From Streptomyces varsoviensis (GTDB taxonomy: Bacteria; Actinomycetota; Actinomycetes; Streptomycetales; Streptomycetaceae): a stretch of 64,000 nucleotides of DNA. The stretch spans positions 195,607-259,606 of the forward strand of contig NZ_JOBF01000011.1 in assembly GCF_000718635.1 (NCBI RefSeq). The letters run 5' to 3'. Positions 1 to 9,000 of the stretch are shown one piece after another. The position numbers and the translations under genes were made by a program. The first letter of the stretch is position 1. Every line of letters starts with the position of its first letter. The notes under the pieces are model-generated. The model ran no database searches, was not told where the DNA came from, and was given only the letters and a program-made list of their open reading frames with translations.

Positions 1-504
1 GAAGCCCCGGCCGACGGCGAGCAGCGAGGTCTTCGTCATGCCGTAGTGGATCATCTCGGCGGGGATGACCACGGCCGAGTCGCTGGCGATGTTCAGGACG
101 CGTCCCCAGCCGCGTTCCTTCATGCCCGGCAGATAGGCGCGGATGAGCCGGACCGCGGAGAGCACGTTGACCTCGAAGTAGCGGCGCCACTCGGCGTCGT
201 CGATCTCCAGGGGCGGGGCGGAGCCGAAGATGCCGAGGTTGTTGACGAGGATGTCGACCGTCGGCACGGCCTCCAGCACGGCCGCCGCGCCCTGCTCCGT
301 CGCCAGGTCGCCCACGGCGCCGGTGACATCGTCGCTGCCGGAGTCGGCGCGTACGGTACGGACGGCCTCCGCGACGCGCTCCTGGCCGCGGCCGTTGACG
401 ACGACATGGGCGCCCGCCCGGGCGAGGCCGGCGGCGATGGCGAGGCCGATGCCCTGGGTGGAGCCGGTGACCAGCGCGGTCCGGCCGGACAGATCGATAT
501 GCAC
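1..504 (-). CDS. SDR-family oxidoreductase, C-terminus outside window
   Basis: Short-chain dehydrogenase/reductase, predicted to oxidise or reduce a small carbonyl or hydroxy substrate with NAD(P)(H); the substrate cannot be read from sequence. 168 codons are present and the frame is open at base 1, so the C-terminus is missing. The N-terminus has the Rossmann glycine motif TGSTQGIG, then NNLG (an NNAG variant), a catalytic serine in NIASDSA and the active-site pair Y-G-M-T-K (YxxxK). The GTG start at 504 has AGAGGA seven bases upstream and gives the usual short lead-in (VHIDLSGRTALVTG). It points the same way as the HbpS-like and MFS genes and may belong to the same MarR-controlled set, though 349 bp separate it from the next gene. 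Confidence 0.9.
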   Translation of the reverse strand, partial: MHIDLSGRTALVTGSTQGIGLAIAAGLARAGAHVVVNGRGQERVAEAVRTVRADSGSDDVTGAVGDLATEQGAAAVLEAVPTVDILVNNLGIFGSAPPLEIDDAEWRRYFEVNVLSAVRLIRAYLPGMKERGWGRVLNIASDSAVVIPAEMIHYGMTKTSLLAVGRGF

Positions 505-853
505 GAGGTGTTCCTCTCGTCGAGGTGGTGTTACTGGGTTGCGGATACGGATGTGGATGCGTATGCGGACCGGGGCGACGGACACGAGGTTCCACCACGT
601 TGCCGGTCCGCGGGTGCGGGCGTAGGACGGCCGCCGCCGGGGTTACGCCGTGTGCTCCGGCGATTCCCACGATCGGCGCGTGCGTCGGAACCTGGCCCCT
701 CGCCGGGGGCCAGGGGCGTTCTCGGGTGTTGCGCTGCCGCTGGTGCCGGCTGGTGCCTGTCGGCGGCGGGGCCGGGGTGGGGCCCCGCCGCCGAGGCGGG
801 CGCGAGCGCGAGTACGAGCGCGCATACGAGCCGGGGTAGGGCTACGGGTTCGG
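505..853. other. Intergenic, no gene recognised
   Basis: 349 bp with open frames of poor quality. It should hold the promoter of the leftward SDR gene and the 3' end of the HbpS-like transcript. The only clear element is the hairpin at 762-792. Confidence 0.5.
762..792 (-). terminator. Strong GC hairpin after the HbpS-like gene
   Basis: A perfect 12-bp inverted repeat (GGCGGCGGGGCC / GGCCCCGCCGCC) with a 7-nt loop, 62 nt past the stop of the leftward gene ending at 854. U-tract-free hairpins like this are common terminators in Streptomyces. Confidence 0.6.
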
Positions 854-1267
854 TCAGAGGGCCTGGAGGGCGGTCTGGGCGAAGCCGTGGTCCTGCTCGG
901 GGGCGCCGCCGCCGAGGCCGAGGGCGCCGATGAGCTGCCCGTCGCGGTGGATCGGCACGCCGCCCGCGATGAACAGCAGGGGCTTGCCCAGCGCGGTGGG
1001 CAGGGAGTGGAACGGGCCGTCCGGCTTGACCAGGTCGGCCACGTCGGCCGTCGCCGCGTTGAGCTGGAGCGCGGTGTACGCCTTGGCCGTACTGGTCTCG
1101 CCGGAGATCAGCACGGCGCGCTCGTCGCGGCGGAAGGCCAGCAGGTGCCCGCCGGCGTCGAGAACGGTGATGCTGACGGGGACGCCGGCCGCGTCGGCCG
1201 CCTGGCGGGCGGCGAGGACGAGGGTTTCGGCGTCGGCGGCGGTCAGCGGGGTGACGGTGGTGCTCAT
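854..1267 (-). CDS. GlcG/HbpS (DUF336) family protein
   Basis: 137-residue single-domain protein of the GlcG/HbpS fold. Members bind haem or corrin-like ligands or act as small accessory proteins in oxidative and glycolate-type pathways. The full family signature is visible: an N-terminal helix (LTAADAETLVLAAR), VSITVLDAGGHLLAF, the central KAYTAL helix, and a C-terminal GGVPI...GALGLGGG segment ending in the helix EQDHGFAQTAL. No signal peptide is visible, so it is probably cytosolic, unlike extracellular HbpS. ATG start at 1267. It lies 89 bp downstream of the MFS gene on the same strand, so co-transcription and MarR control are likely. The ligand is unknown. Confidence 0.85.
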   Translation of the reverse strand: MSTTVTPLTAADAETLVLAARQAADAAGVPVSITVLDAGGHLLAFRRDERAVLISGETSTAKAYTALQLNAATADVADLVKPDGPFHSLPTALGKPLLFIAGGVPIHRDGQLIGALGLGGGAPEQDHGFAQTALQAL

Positions 1268-1356
1268 GGTTGTTGCCTCAGTTTCTTGGATCGCTAATCG
1301 AGGTGTTGCTGTTGCGGGGTTACGCGCGACCGGTGTGACGCGCGAGTGTGAGGGGG

Positions 1357-2613
1357 TCAGGAGCGAACGGCGCCCGCCGGGGCGGCGGCCGGGTCGGACG
1401 CGGGGCCCTGAACAGAGACGTCGGCGCTGTCGGAGTGCGCCGGGGCCAGGGCGGTGGCGCCGGGGGCGGCGGTCCGCCGTTCGAGCCGGTGCGAGATGAC
1501 GGCCAGTACCAGCGCGGCGGCGGCCAGGGCGGCCCCGACGGCGTTGGGCGCGGAGTAGCCGAACCCGGCGGAGATCACCGCGCCGCCGATCCAGGCGGAC
1601 AGGGCGTTGCCCAGGTTGAAGGCGCCGATGTTGGCCGCCGAGGCCAGCGTCGGAGCGCCGTGGGCGTGGTCCAGGACGCGCTTCTGGAGGGGCGGGACGG
1701 TCGCGAAGCCGAGGGCGCCGATGAGGAAGACGGCCACGACGGACGCGGCCTTGCCGGAGGCCAGGAAGGTGAACAGCAGCAGGACGAGCGCCAGGCCGCC
1801 GAGCGCGGTGTAGAGCATCGGCATGAGCCTGCGGTCCGCGAGCCGGCCGCCGACGAGGTTGCCGGTCACCATGCCCAGCCCGAAGACCACCATCAGCCAG
1901 GTGACCGAGGACTCCGCGAAGCCGGCGACGTCGGTCATCATCGGCGCGATGTAGGTGATCGCGGCGAATACGCCGCCGAAACCGAGCACCGTCATGGCCA
2001 TGGCCAGCACGACCTGGGTGTTCTTGAAGGCGGCGACCTCGTGCCGCAGTCGTACGCCCCGCGGCTTGGGCATGTCGGGTACCAGCGCCGCGACGCCGGC
2101 CAGCCCGAGCACGCCGAGGGCGGCGACGATCAGGAAGGTCACGCGCCAGCCGGCGCTCTGGCCCACGAGCGTGCCCAGCGGCACGCCGACGACGTTGGCC
2201 ACGGTCAGGCCGGTGAACATCATCGAGATCGCGCCGGCCTTCTTGTGGGGGGCGACCAGTTCGGCGGCGACGACCGCGCCGATGCCGAAGAAGGCGCCGT
2301 GGGCCAGCGAGGCCACCACCCGGCCGATCAGCATGACGGCGAAGACCGGGGCCACGGCGGAGATGAGATTGCCGAGGATGAACAGGCCCATGAGCAGCAT
2401 GAGCATGTTCTTGCGCGAGATGCGGGTGCCGACGACGGTCATGATCGGCGCGCCGATCATGACGCCGAGGGCGTAGCCGGTGACCAGGAAGCCGGCCGTC
2501 GGTACGGACACCCCGAGGTCCGCGCCGACCTGGGGCAGCAGCCCCATGATCACGAATTCCGTGGTGCCGATTCCGAAGGCCCCTATGGCCAGAGCCAGCA
2601 GTGCGAGCGGCAT
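1357..2613 (-). CDS. MFS transporter, DHA1/AraJ-type exporter
   Basis: 418-residue major facilitator with about 12 hydrophobic segments, resembling the AraJ/YdhP/chloramphenicol-efflux branch of drug:H+ antiporters. The N-terminus (GIGTTEFVIMGLLPQVGADLGVS) is characteristic, with the first-loop motif around VGTRISRK and motif C-like glycine/proline residues near NVVGVPLGT. A polar Pro/Ala tail of about 40 residues follows the last segment. The longer upstream reading is rejected because ATG 2613 has a good AGGAAAGGA ribosome site and starts right before helix 1. It is divergent from the MarR gene with 172 bp between starts, the classic arrangement for a MarR-repressed exporter. Substrate unknown. 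Confidence 0.9.
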   Translation of the reverse strand: MPLALLALAIGAFGIGTTEFVIMGLLPQVGADLGVSVPTAGFLVTGYALGVMIGAPIMTVVGTRISRKNMLMLLMGLFILGNLISAVAPVFAVMLIGRVVASLAHGAFFGIGAVVAAELVAPHKKAGAISMMFTGLTVANVVGVPLGTLVGQSAGWRVTFLIVAALGVLGLAGVAALVPDMPKPRGVRLRHEVAAFKNTQVVLAMAMTVLGFGGVFAAITYIAPMMTDVAGFAESSVTWLMVVFGLGMVTGNLVGGRLADRRLMPMLYTALGGLALVLLLFTFLASGKAASVVAVFLIGALGFATVPPLQKRVLDHAHGAPTLASAANIGAFNLGNALSAWIGGAVISAGFGYSAPNAVGAALAAAALVLAVISHRLERRTAAPGATALAPAHSDSADVSVQGPASDPAAAPAGAVRS

Positions 2614-2650
2614 GACGAGGGTCCTTTCCTCTGCGGAGGAGCAGAGAATG

Positions 2651-2702
2651 TGCAAGCTCCTTACAGGCGTCGACAATAGTTGCACGCGATGGCTATTGGC
2701 AA
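2651..2702. promoter_or_regulatory. Divergent promoter/operator between MFS and marR-like genes
   Basis: Two inverted repeats are visible: TGCAA (2651) with TTGCA (2680-2684), and CAATAG (2674-2679) with CTATTG (2693-2698). On the minus strand a promoter-like pair TTGCCA (2697-2702) and TATTGT (2673-2678) is 18 bp apart and embedded in the palindrome. Binding by the neighbouring MarR protein here would block the MFS promoter. Confidence 0.5.
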
Positions 2703-2785
2703 ACGCGGGTATAGTGGTATGCGTGCTGAGCCGGTGGAACGCCGCCGGCGGCGCCGTCCGTACGATCCGACTGAGGGAGCCGCTC

Positions 2786-3253
2786 ATGACCGCCACCGAC
2801 CCGGCGATGACCGCACTGGCGCACGGCTGGTCGGCGCTCTCGCTGCTGCACGGCCGCATCGAGAACCGAGTCGAGCGCGCGCTCCAGTCCGGCCACCACC
2901 TGAGCGCGCGCGAGTACTCGCTGCTGGACGTGTTGAGCCGGCAGCACGACGGCGAGGGCGGGCACCTTCAGATGCGGCAGGTCGCCGACTCGGTCGTCCT
3001 CAGCCAGAGCGCCACCACGCGGCTGGTGACCCGGCTGGAGGACCGCGGGCTGCTCTCGCGCTTCCTCTGCCCCACCGACCGGCGCGGCATCTACACCGAT
3101 GTCACGCCCGACGGCGCGCGCCTGCTGGAAGAGGCCCGCCCCACCCACAACACCGCCCTGCGCGAGGCGCTCGACGAGGCGGCCGCCGAGCCCGTACTCG
3201 CGCCCCTCGTCGACGCCGTGCGCCAGGTGCAGGGCACGATCCAGCCCGTGTGA
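2786..3253 (+). CDS. MarR-family transcriptional regulator
   Basis: 155-residue winged-helix regulator, normally a dimeric repressor released by phenolic or other ligands. Visible parts: the N-terminal dimerisation helix (ALAHGWSALSLLHGRIENRVERAL), the winged helix with LSAREYSLLDVLSR and QVADSVVLSQSATTRLVTRLEDRGLLSR (helix 3 and 4), the wing with the charged DRRG turn, and a C-terminal dimerisation helix. The open frame extends upstream, but ATG 2786 (CTGAGGGAG ahead) gives the normal family length. It is divergent from the MFS exporter and likely controls both it and itself. Confidence 0.92.
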   Translation: MTATDPAMTALAHGWSALSLLHGRIENRVERALQSGHHLSAREYSLLDVLSRQHDGEGGHLQMRQVADSVVLSQSATTRLVTRLEDRGLLSRFLCPTDRRGIYTDVTPDGARLLEEARPTHNTALREALDEAAAEPVLAPLVDAVRQVQGTIQPV

Positions 3254-3274
3254 CCCGCCGGCGCCCTACGCCGG

Positions 3275-3341
3275 CCGGGCCCCGGCACGCACGCGGGCCG
3301 GGCCTTGGTACGTGCGCGGGCCGGGCTTCGGCACGTGCGGG
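3275..3341. repeat. 23-bp tandem repeat, three units, after marR stop
   Basis: Three imperfect copies of a 23-bp unit (CCGGGC...GCGGG) beginning 21 bp past the stop codon of the MarR gene. Confidence 0.7.
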
Positions 3342-3532
3342 CGTACGCGGGCCCCTGGGCGAGTGCACCGCGCGCTCGGCGCACGAGCCGCCCGTACTGC
3401 GTCGCGTCCGTCCTCCTGCCACGCGTCCGCCCTCTTTACGACTGGGACGGGCGTATCCGACGTCTTACCGGCCGGGGTACCTCCGACGCCGCAGTCGTGG
3501 GCGACCGGCGGTGCGGCGATCGTGCGGCATGG

Positions 3533-4084
3533 TCAGGTGCTGGATGTCCCCTCGGGGCGGGCCCGGGCCAGCACCTGGTCGGCCAGTTCCTCTGGGGTGA
3601 GTTCGCCGTCCAGGAACACCGTGTCGCTGGGGAGGGTGTCGGCCGCCGCCAGGCAGGACTCGATCTTGCCCTTGCACCAGCGCCGCACCTGTTCATCCTG
3701 CTCGGGATCGTCCGGGGTGAAGCTCCGCCCGTCGATCCGCTTCTCCAGGACCTCTCGGGGGGCTTTGAGGAAGAAGTGGTGGACGCTGACGTCCGCATCC
3801 CTCAGCGCGCCGAAGATCTCATCGACATAGGCGGCGTTGACCAGGGTCATGGGGACCAGGACCGGCCGGTGGTGCTCCTCGACCAGGCCCACCGCCAAGC
3901 TCGCGACCTGTCGCCGCCACAGCCTGAGGTCCTGGAAGTCGCCGGTCGGCGACTCCACGATCTCCCGCAGTACGAATCCGATCATCTCCGGGTCGAAGAC
4001 GAGGGCCTCGGGCCAGCGTGGCCGCAGCTCGTCCACGAGCGTGCTCTTCCCGCTGCCGAACGCGCCGTTCACCCAAACGATCAA
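3533..4084 (-). CDS. TmrB-like P-loop ATP-binding protein
   Basis: 183-residue nucleotide-binding protein resembling Bacillus TmrB, a tunicamycin-resistance protein. It starts IVWVNGAFGSGKST, a Walker A motif immediately at the N-terminus. TmrB-like blocks follow: VFDPEMIGFVLREI, FQDLRLWRR, LVPMTLVNAAYVDEI and VHHFFL. An ATG at 4123 is possible, but TTG 4084 has GGGAGG six bases upstream and restores the TmrB-like N-terminus, so I prefer it. It is transcribed away from the biosynthetic cluster that begins about 240 bp to the right. It could be a self-protection gene of that cluster, but TmrB-like proteins also occur alone, so this is only an inference. Confidence 0.75.
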   Translation of the reverse strand: MIVWVNGAFGSGKSTLVDELRPRWPEALVFDPEMIGFVLREIVESPTGDFQDLRLWRRQVASLAVGLVEEHHRPVLVPMTLVNAAYVDEIFGALRDADVSVHHFFLKAPREVLEKRIDGRSFTPDDPEQDEQVRRWCKGKIESCLAAADTLPSDTVFLDGELTPEELADQVLARARPEGTSST

Positions 4085-4326
4085 CGTAATCCTCCCGCCC
4101 TGCTCCCTCGCCCGCCGGTCCATGACGAGCCGAGTCGAGTCGAATCAAGCCGAGTCGAGCGCGTGAGTCTACGCAGCGACTCAGGAAAGGTCATACCTCT
4201 GTCTCGGTGCGTGACGCCTTGCCCGGGAGGCGGTTCGGGCCCCGTCGTGGAGACTGCGGCATTACGCTGCGCGGAACTATGGCCATGGCCATGACTGTGG
4301 CCCGTTGCTGAGGAGTGTGGTGCCTT

Positions 4327-5457
4327 ATGTCCGCGCTGTCGATCGACGGCAAGTGCGACGCGGCGTTCGCCGGAGTGCGCGAGGTGTTCGCGCGGCATTT
4401 CGCCGACGGACTGGAGCTCGGGGCGCGCGTGGCGGTGATACTCGACGGGGCCGTGGTCGTGGACCTGTGGGGCGGCTACGCGGACCCCGGGCGCACCGTC
4501 CCATGGAACGACTCGACCCTGGTGAACGTGTGGTCCACCACCAAGGGCGTGGCCGCGCTCGCCGCCCATCTGCTGGCCGACCGGGGGCTGCTCGACCTCG
4601 ACGCCCCGGTGGCGCGGTACTGGCCCGAGTTCGCGGCGGCCGGCAAGGCGGAACTGCCCGTCCGGTACCTGCTGAGCCACCGCGCCGGGCTCGCCGGGCT
4701 GCGGGAACCCGTCGCCCTGGAGGAGCTGTACGACTGGGGCCTCATGACCTCACGGCTGGCGGCCGCCGAGCCGCTGTGGGAGCCGGGCACCGCATCGGGC
4801 TACCACGCCATGACGTACGGGCACTTGATCGGTGAGGTCATCAGGCGGATATCGGGCAAGACCGTCGGCGAGTTCATCCGCGCCGAGCTGACCGGCCCCC
4901 TCGGCGCGGACTTCCATCTCGGGCTCGATCAGCGGGACGACGGGCGCGTGGCGACCCTGGTGCAGGCGCCGCCCCCGCCGGGCCCCGCGCCGACGCTGAG
5001 CCCCATCACCCTCGCCGCCCTCGCCAACCCCGGAACCGGGGCCGACGCCGCGAACTCCCCGGCCTGGCGGCGCGCCGAGCTGCCCGCCGTCAACGGGCAC
5101 GCCACCGCGCTCGCGCTGGCCCAGCTCTACGGCGCCTACGCCGGCCGTTCCGCCGTGCTCAGCCCCCAGCAGACCGACATCGCGCGGCAGGGGCAAGGGC
5201 GCTGCCTCGACCTGGTGCTCGGCGTGCTGCTCGGCCGCGAGTCCGAGTTCGGCCTGGGCGTCATTCCCAGCGGGGAGGAGGGTGGTTACGGGCCCAATCC
5301 GCGCGCCTTCGGTTTCGACGGATACGGCGGTTCCTTCGGAATGTGCGATCCCGAAGCGGAGTTGAGCATGGGGTACACCATGAACGTGATGGGCCATCAC
5401 ATATTGAACGACCCGCGGAAAACGGACCTGATCGAAGCCGTATACGCCGCGCTCTGA
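4327..5457 (+). CDS. Serine hydrolase, beta-lactamase/PBP-fold (EstB-like)
   Basis: 376-residue serine hydrolase of the class C beta-lactamase/esterase family. It has the SxxK nucleophile motif STTK near residue 73, a YHAMTYG segment that corresponds to the YxN motif, LLSHRAGL typical of EstB relatives, and a C-terminal FGFDGYGGSFGMCDP stretch in the place of the KTG/HxG motif. No signal peptide, so it is cytoplasmic. ATG 4327 is chosen; AGGAG lies 12 bases upstream, and a GTG at 4315 is an alternative. It precedes the NRPS genes on the same strand by 291 bp. Because the cluster lacks a cis TE domain, this enzyme is a candidate for product release or tailoring; ordinary esterase activity is equally possible. 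Confidence 0.85.
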   Translation: MSALSIDGKCDAAFAGVREVFARHFADGLELGARVAVILDGAVVVDLWGGYADPGRTVPWNDSTLVNVWSTTKGVAALAAHLLADRGLLDLDAPVARYWPEFAAAGKAELPVRYLLSHRAGLAGLREPVALEELYDWGLMTSRLAAAEPLWEPGTASGYHAMTYGHLIGEVIRRISGKTVGEFIRAELTGPLGADFHLGLDQRDDGRVATLVQAPPPPGPAPTLSPITLAALANPGTGADAANSPAWRRAELPAVNGHATALALAQLYGAYAGRSAVLSPQQTDIARQGQGRCLDLVLGVLLGRESEFGLGVIPSGEEGGYGPNPRAFGFDGYGGSFGMCDPEAELSMGYTMNVMGHHILNDPRKTDLIEAVYAAL

Positions 5458-5521
5458 CCCGGTACGTCGCGCTCCGGCCCCGGTGCGCCGCGTTCTGGCT
5501 CGGTACGCCGCGCTCTGACTC
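5438..5521. repeat. 20-21 bp tandem repeat spanning the serine hydrolase stop
   Basis: Four imperfect copies of a CGGTACGCCGCGCTCTGACC-like unit. The first copy is the end of the coding region including its TGA, and three more follow directly. Confidence 0.75.
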
Positions 5522-5748
5522 GACTGATTTCCCTGCCCGGCCGGTCGGATTCCGCCGTTCGGCAACGCGGGGCCGCGGCACGGCGGCCCCGCCCCGCTCG
5601 CTGCCCGACAGTGCAGCGGCCGCTTCCCCTTCGGGTACCCCGCTTGGCTCCCCTCCCGCCGCCCGACATCTTGTGGCGAGGACAGAGGTTTCGCGCGCTT
5701 CGCCGGGAAACCACCGCACCCGCCAGGGCCGGAAGGGGTCTTGCCATC

Positions 5749-6099
5749 ATGGTTTCCGAGGCCGAGCCAACGCAACACATCTCCTCACGCGACGACGTGC
5801 GCGACACGATCGGCCGGGTATGGAAGGAAGTCCTCCGCCTCGACGAGTTCGGCTACGGTGACAATTTCTTCGAGCTCGGCGGACATTCGCTGACGGCATC
5901 CCAGGCGATCTCCCGCATCGCGCGCGCGTTGCACGTCGAGATTCCGATGGCCGACTTCTTCGAACGGCCCACCGTCGACGAACTCGCCGAATTCGTGACG
6001 CGGCGACAGGACTCCGTGACGCGGGGAGAGGAAGCCCTGACGCGGCCCGCCGGCGCCGCCCCTGCCGCGCCCACCCCTCGCAACGGCGCGTCCGCGTGA
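5749..6099 (+). CDS. Free-standing peptidyl/acyl carrier protein
   Basis: 116-residue single carrier domain. The phosphopantetheine attachment motif is DNFFELGGHSLTA with the serine near residue 46, and the flanking helices (IGRVWKEVL; QAISRIARALHVEIPMADFFERPTVDELAEFV) are complete. A Thr/Pro/Ala-rich tail of about 30 residues follows. ATG 5749 has GGAAGGGG upstream. The stop overlaps the GTG of the next NRPS gene by 4 nt, so translation is coupled. As a free carrier it must be loaded in trans, either by the stand-alone A domain encoded later or by a condensation-domain partner. Confidence 0.92.
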   Translation: MVSEAEPTQHISSRDDVRDTIGRVWKEVLRLDEFGYGDNFFELGGHSLTASQAISRIARALHVEIPMADFFERPTVDELAEFVTRRQDSVTRGEEALTRPAGAAPAAPTPRNGASA

Positions 6100-9000
6100 G
6101 CGGCGGCAACGGGCTCTCGGCGCTCTCCTCCGCCCAGCAACGCCTCTGGTTCCTCTGGCAGTTGCGGCCCGACGGCAGCGAGTACAACGTGCCGCGCGCC
6201 ACGCGGCTGCGCGGCCCGCTGGACGTCCCCGCCCTTCAGCAGGCCCTCGACCGGCTGGTGGCCCGGCACGACGTGCTGCGCGCCACGTTCCCGACCGTGG
6301 ACGGCGCGCCCGCCCTGCGGATCGCCCCGGAGGGCCGCGTGCCCTTGACCCTGACCGACCTCGGCCGGGCGCCGGCGGCGGCGCGGGAAGCAGCCATGCG
6401 CGAGGCGGTCGCCCGAGCCGCCCTCGCCCCGTTCGACCTGGCGGCCGGGCCGGTGTTCCGCGCGGACCTGATCCGGCTCGCCGACGACGACCACGCGCTG
6501 GTCCTCGCCTTCCACCACATCGTGGTCGACGGCTGGTCGCTGGGCATCCTCGACCGGGAGCTGTCCGTCCTGTACCAGGCCGCGCTGACCGGCGCCGCCG
6601 ACCCGCTGCCCGCGCCCGTACGCTCGTACCAGGAGTACGTGGCCGCCGAGCGGCGGCTCCTGGCCGGGCCGCGCAGCCGCGAGGCGCTGGACTACTGGCG
6701 CGCCGAACTCTCGGGCGTGCGGCTCAAGTTGCCCTTGCCGAGCGACCGGCCGCACCCCGCCGCGCAGAGCTTCGAGGGCGACAGCCGGCCCTTCGCCATA
6801 CCGCCGGAGCTCGGGCAGCGGCTCGAAGCCGTCGCCTCCCGCAACCGCTCCACCCGCTTCATCACCCTGCTGGCCGCCTACGCGGTCCTGATGTCCCGGC
6901 TCGCCTCGACGACCGACCTGGTCATCGGCGTGCCGGTCAGCGGCCGCACGGAGCTGGAGGTCGAAGGCACCGTCGGGCTGTTCGTGAACATGCTGCCGCT
7001 GCGCGTCCGCTGCGCGCCGGACACGGCCTTCGGAACGCTCGTCCAGCAGGTGCGCGACACGTTCCTCGCCGGGCACGAGTACCAGGACCTGCCCTTCCAG
7101 CTCCTCGTGGAGGAGTTGCAGCCGGACCGCTCGACCTCCCGGCACCCGCTCTTCCAGACCGTGGTCACCTACGAGGACCTGCCCGACGCGGGCGAGCTCC
7201 TCCCCGGCCTCGACTCCTCACCGCTGCCGCTGCCGACGGACACCGCCAAGTACGAGATGGCGCTGCACCTGGCGTGGCACCGGAAGGGCGCCGAGGCGTG
7301 GATGGGCTACCAGACGGACGTCTTCGACGGCCGCACCGCGGAGCTGTTCGGCCGGCGGTACGTACGCCTGCTCACCGCCGCGCTCGCCGACCCCGACGCC
7401 CCGATCGGCCGACTGCCCGTACTCGACGCCGACGAGGAACGGACGCTGCTCAGGGAGTGGTCCGGCGCGGCGGACAGCCCGCGCGAGCGCGGAGAGGACG
7501 GCGCGCGCGAGTCCGTGGCGGACGACCCGTGCGACTACGCGGTGGGCGACCCGCGCGATCACGCCGCGGACCGCGCCCACGAGACCGTACGAGCCGACGA
7601 GCACCAGCCCGCTGGGCACCGCGTCGACGACCTCTTCCGCCGCCGGGCCCGCGCGCACCCGGACGCCGTCGCCGTACGGACCGCAGAGGCCACCCTCACG
7701 TACGCCGCGCTGGACCGGGCCGCCGACGAGGCGGCGGCCGGGCTGCGGGCGGCGGGCGCGGGGCCGGGCGCGCTCGTGGCGGTCTGCCTGCCGCGCGGCG
7801 CGGAGCTGGTGACCGCGCAACTGGCCGTCCTCAAGTGCGGTGCCGCCTATGTCTCCCTGGACCCCGCGCACCCCGTGTCGCGGCTGAACGCGATCCTCGC
7901 CGAGGCGCGCCCGCTGCTCGCCGTGGCCGACGCCGGGCACGCCGGGTCCCTGGGCGGCGGTACGGACGTCCGTACGCTCGACGCCCTGACCGTGCCCGGG
8001 GGATCGGTACCGGCCCCGCGGACCGGGCCGGGCGACCTGGCCTACGTCGTATACACCTCCGGTTCGACCGGTGAGCCCAAGGGCGTGATGGTCGAGCACC
8101 ACGCCCTCACCACCCTGGTGACCTGGAGCCACGCGGAATTCGGCCTCGGCCCCGGCGACCGCGGCACGCTCATCGCCGCCCCCGGATTCGACGCCTCCGT
8201 CTGGGAGATCTGGTCGGCCCTGACCGCCGGGGCCACCCTGGAGATACCCGACGCGGAGACCGTGCCGGACCCGGCCGCGCTCCGCGCCTGGCTCACCGAA
8301 CACCGGGTCACCAGCGCCTTTCTGCCGACACCACTGCTGGAGCGGATGCTCGGCACGCCGTGGCCCGCCGATACGGCGCTGCGCACCGTGCACGCCGGCG
8401 GCGACCGGCTGCACGGAACGGGCGGCCACGCGCTGCCCTTCCGCCTCGTCAACAACTACGGGCCCACCGAGAACACGGTCATAGCCGCCTCGGGCACGGT
8501 CACGGCGGCGGGCGAGGCGCGCGGCGTGCTCCCCGGCATCGGCCGGCCGATCACCGGGACCGAGGCGTACGTGTTCGACGCCGAGCTGCGGCCCGTCCCC
8601 GTAGGCGTCCCCGGCGAGCTGTACCTGGGCGGCGCGGGGCTCGCCCGCGGCTACCTCGGCAGGGCCGCGCTGACCGCCGACCGGTTCGTACCGCACCCCT
8701 ACGCCGCGACGCCGGGCGCCCGCCTCTACCGCACGGGCGACCTGGTGCGCTGGCGGAACGACGGCAGCCTGGACTTCCTGGGCCGCGACGACCACCAGGT
8801 GAAGATCCGCGGCGTACGCGTCGAACTCGGCGAGATCGAGAACGTGCTCCGCGCCCACCCCGCCGTACGCGAAGCGGCCGTGCTCACCACGGCCCCGGAC
8901 GACGGCCCGGCCGGGACCGAACTCATCGCCTACCTGGTGCCCGCCGACGGCTCGTCAGCTCTCGAACTCGCCGAGCTGCACGACCATATGACGCGGCGTC

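Noticed and set aside
46..933. Long plus-strand open frame overlapping the first genes
   Set aside because: Antisense to the SDR and HbpS-like genes, which have clear family motifs. The translated product is low-complexity and typical of a GC-rich shadow.
4327..5457. Serine hydrolase considered as a beta-lactam resistance gene
   Set aside because: No signal peptide and EstB-like sequence; nothing else in the cluster points to a beta-lactam product.
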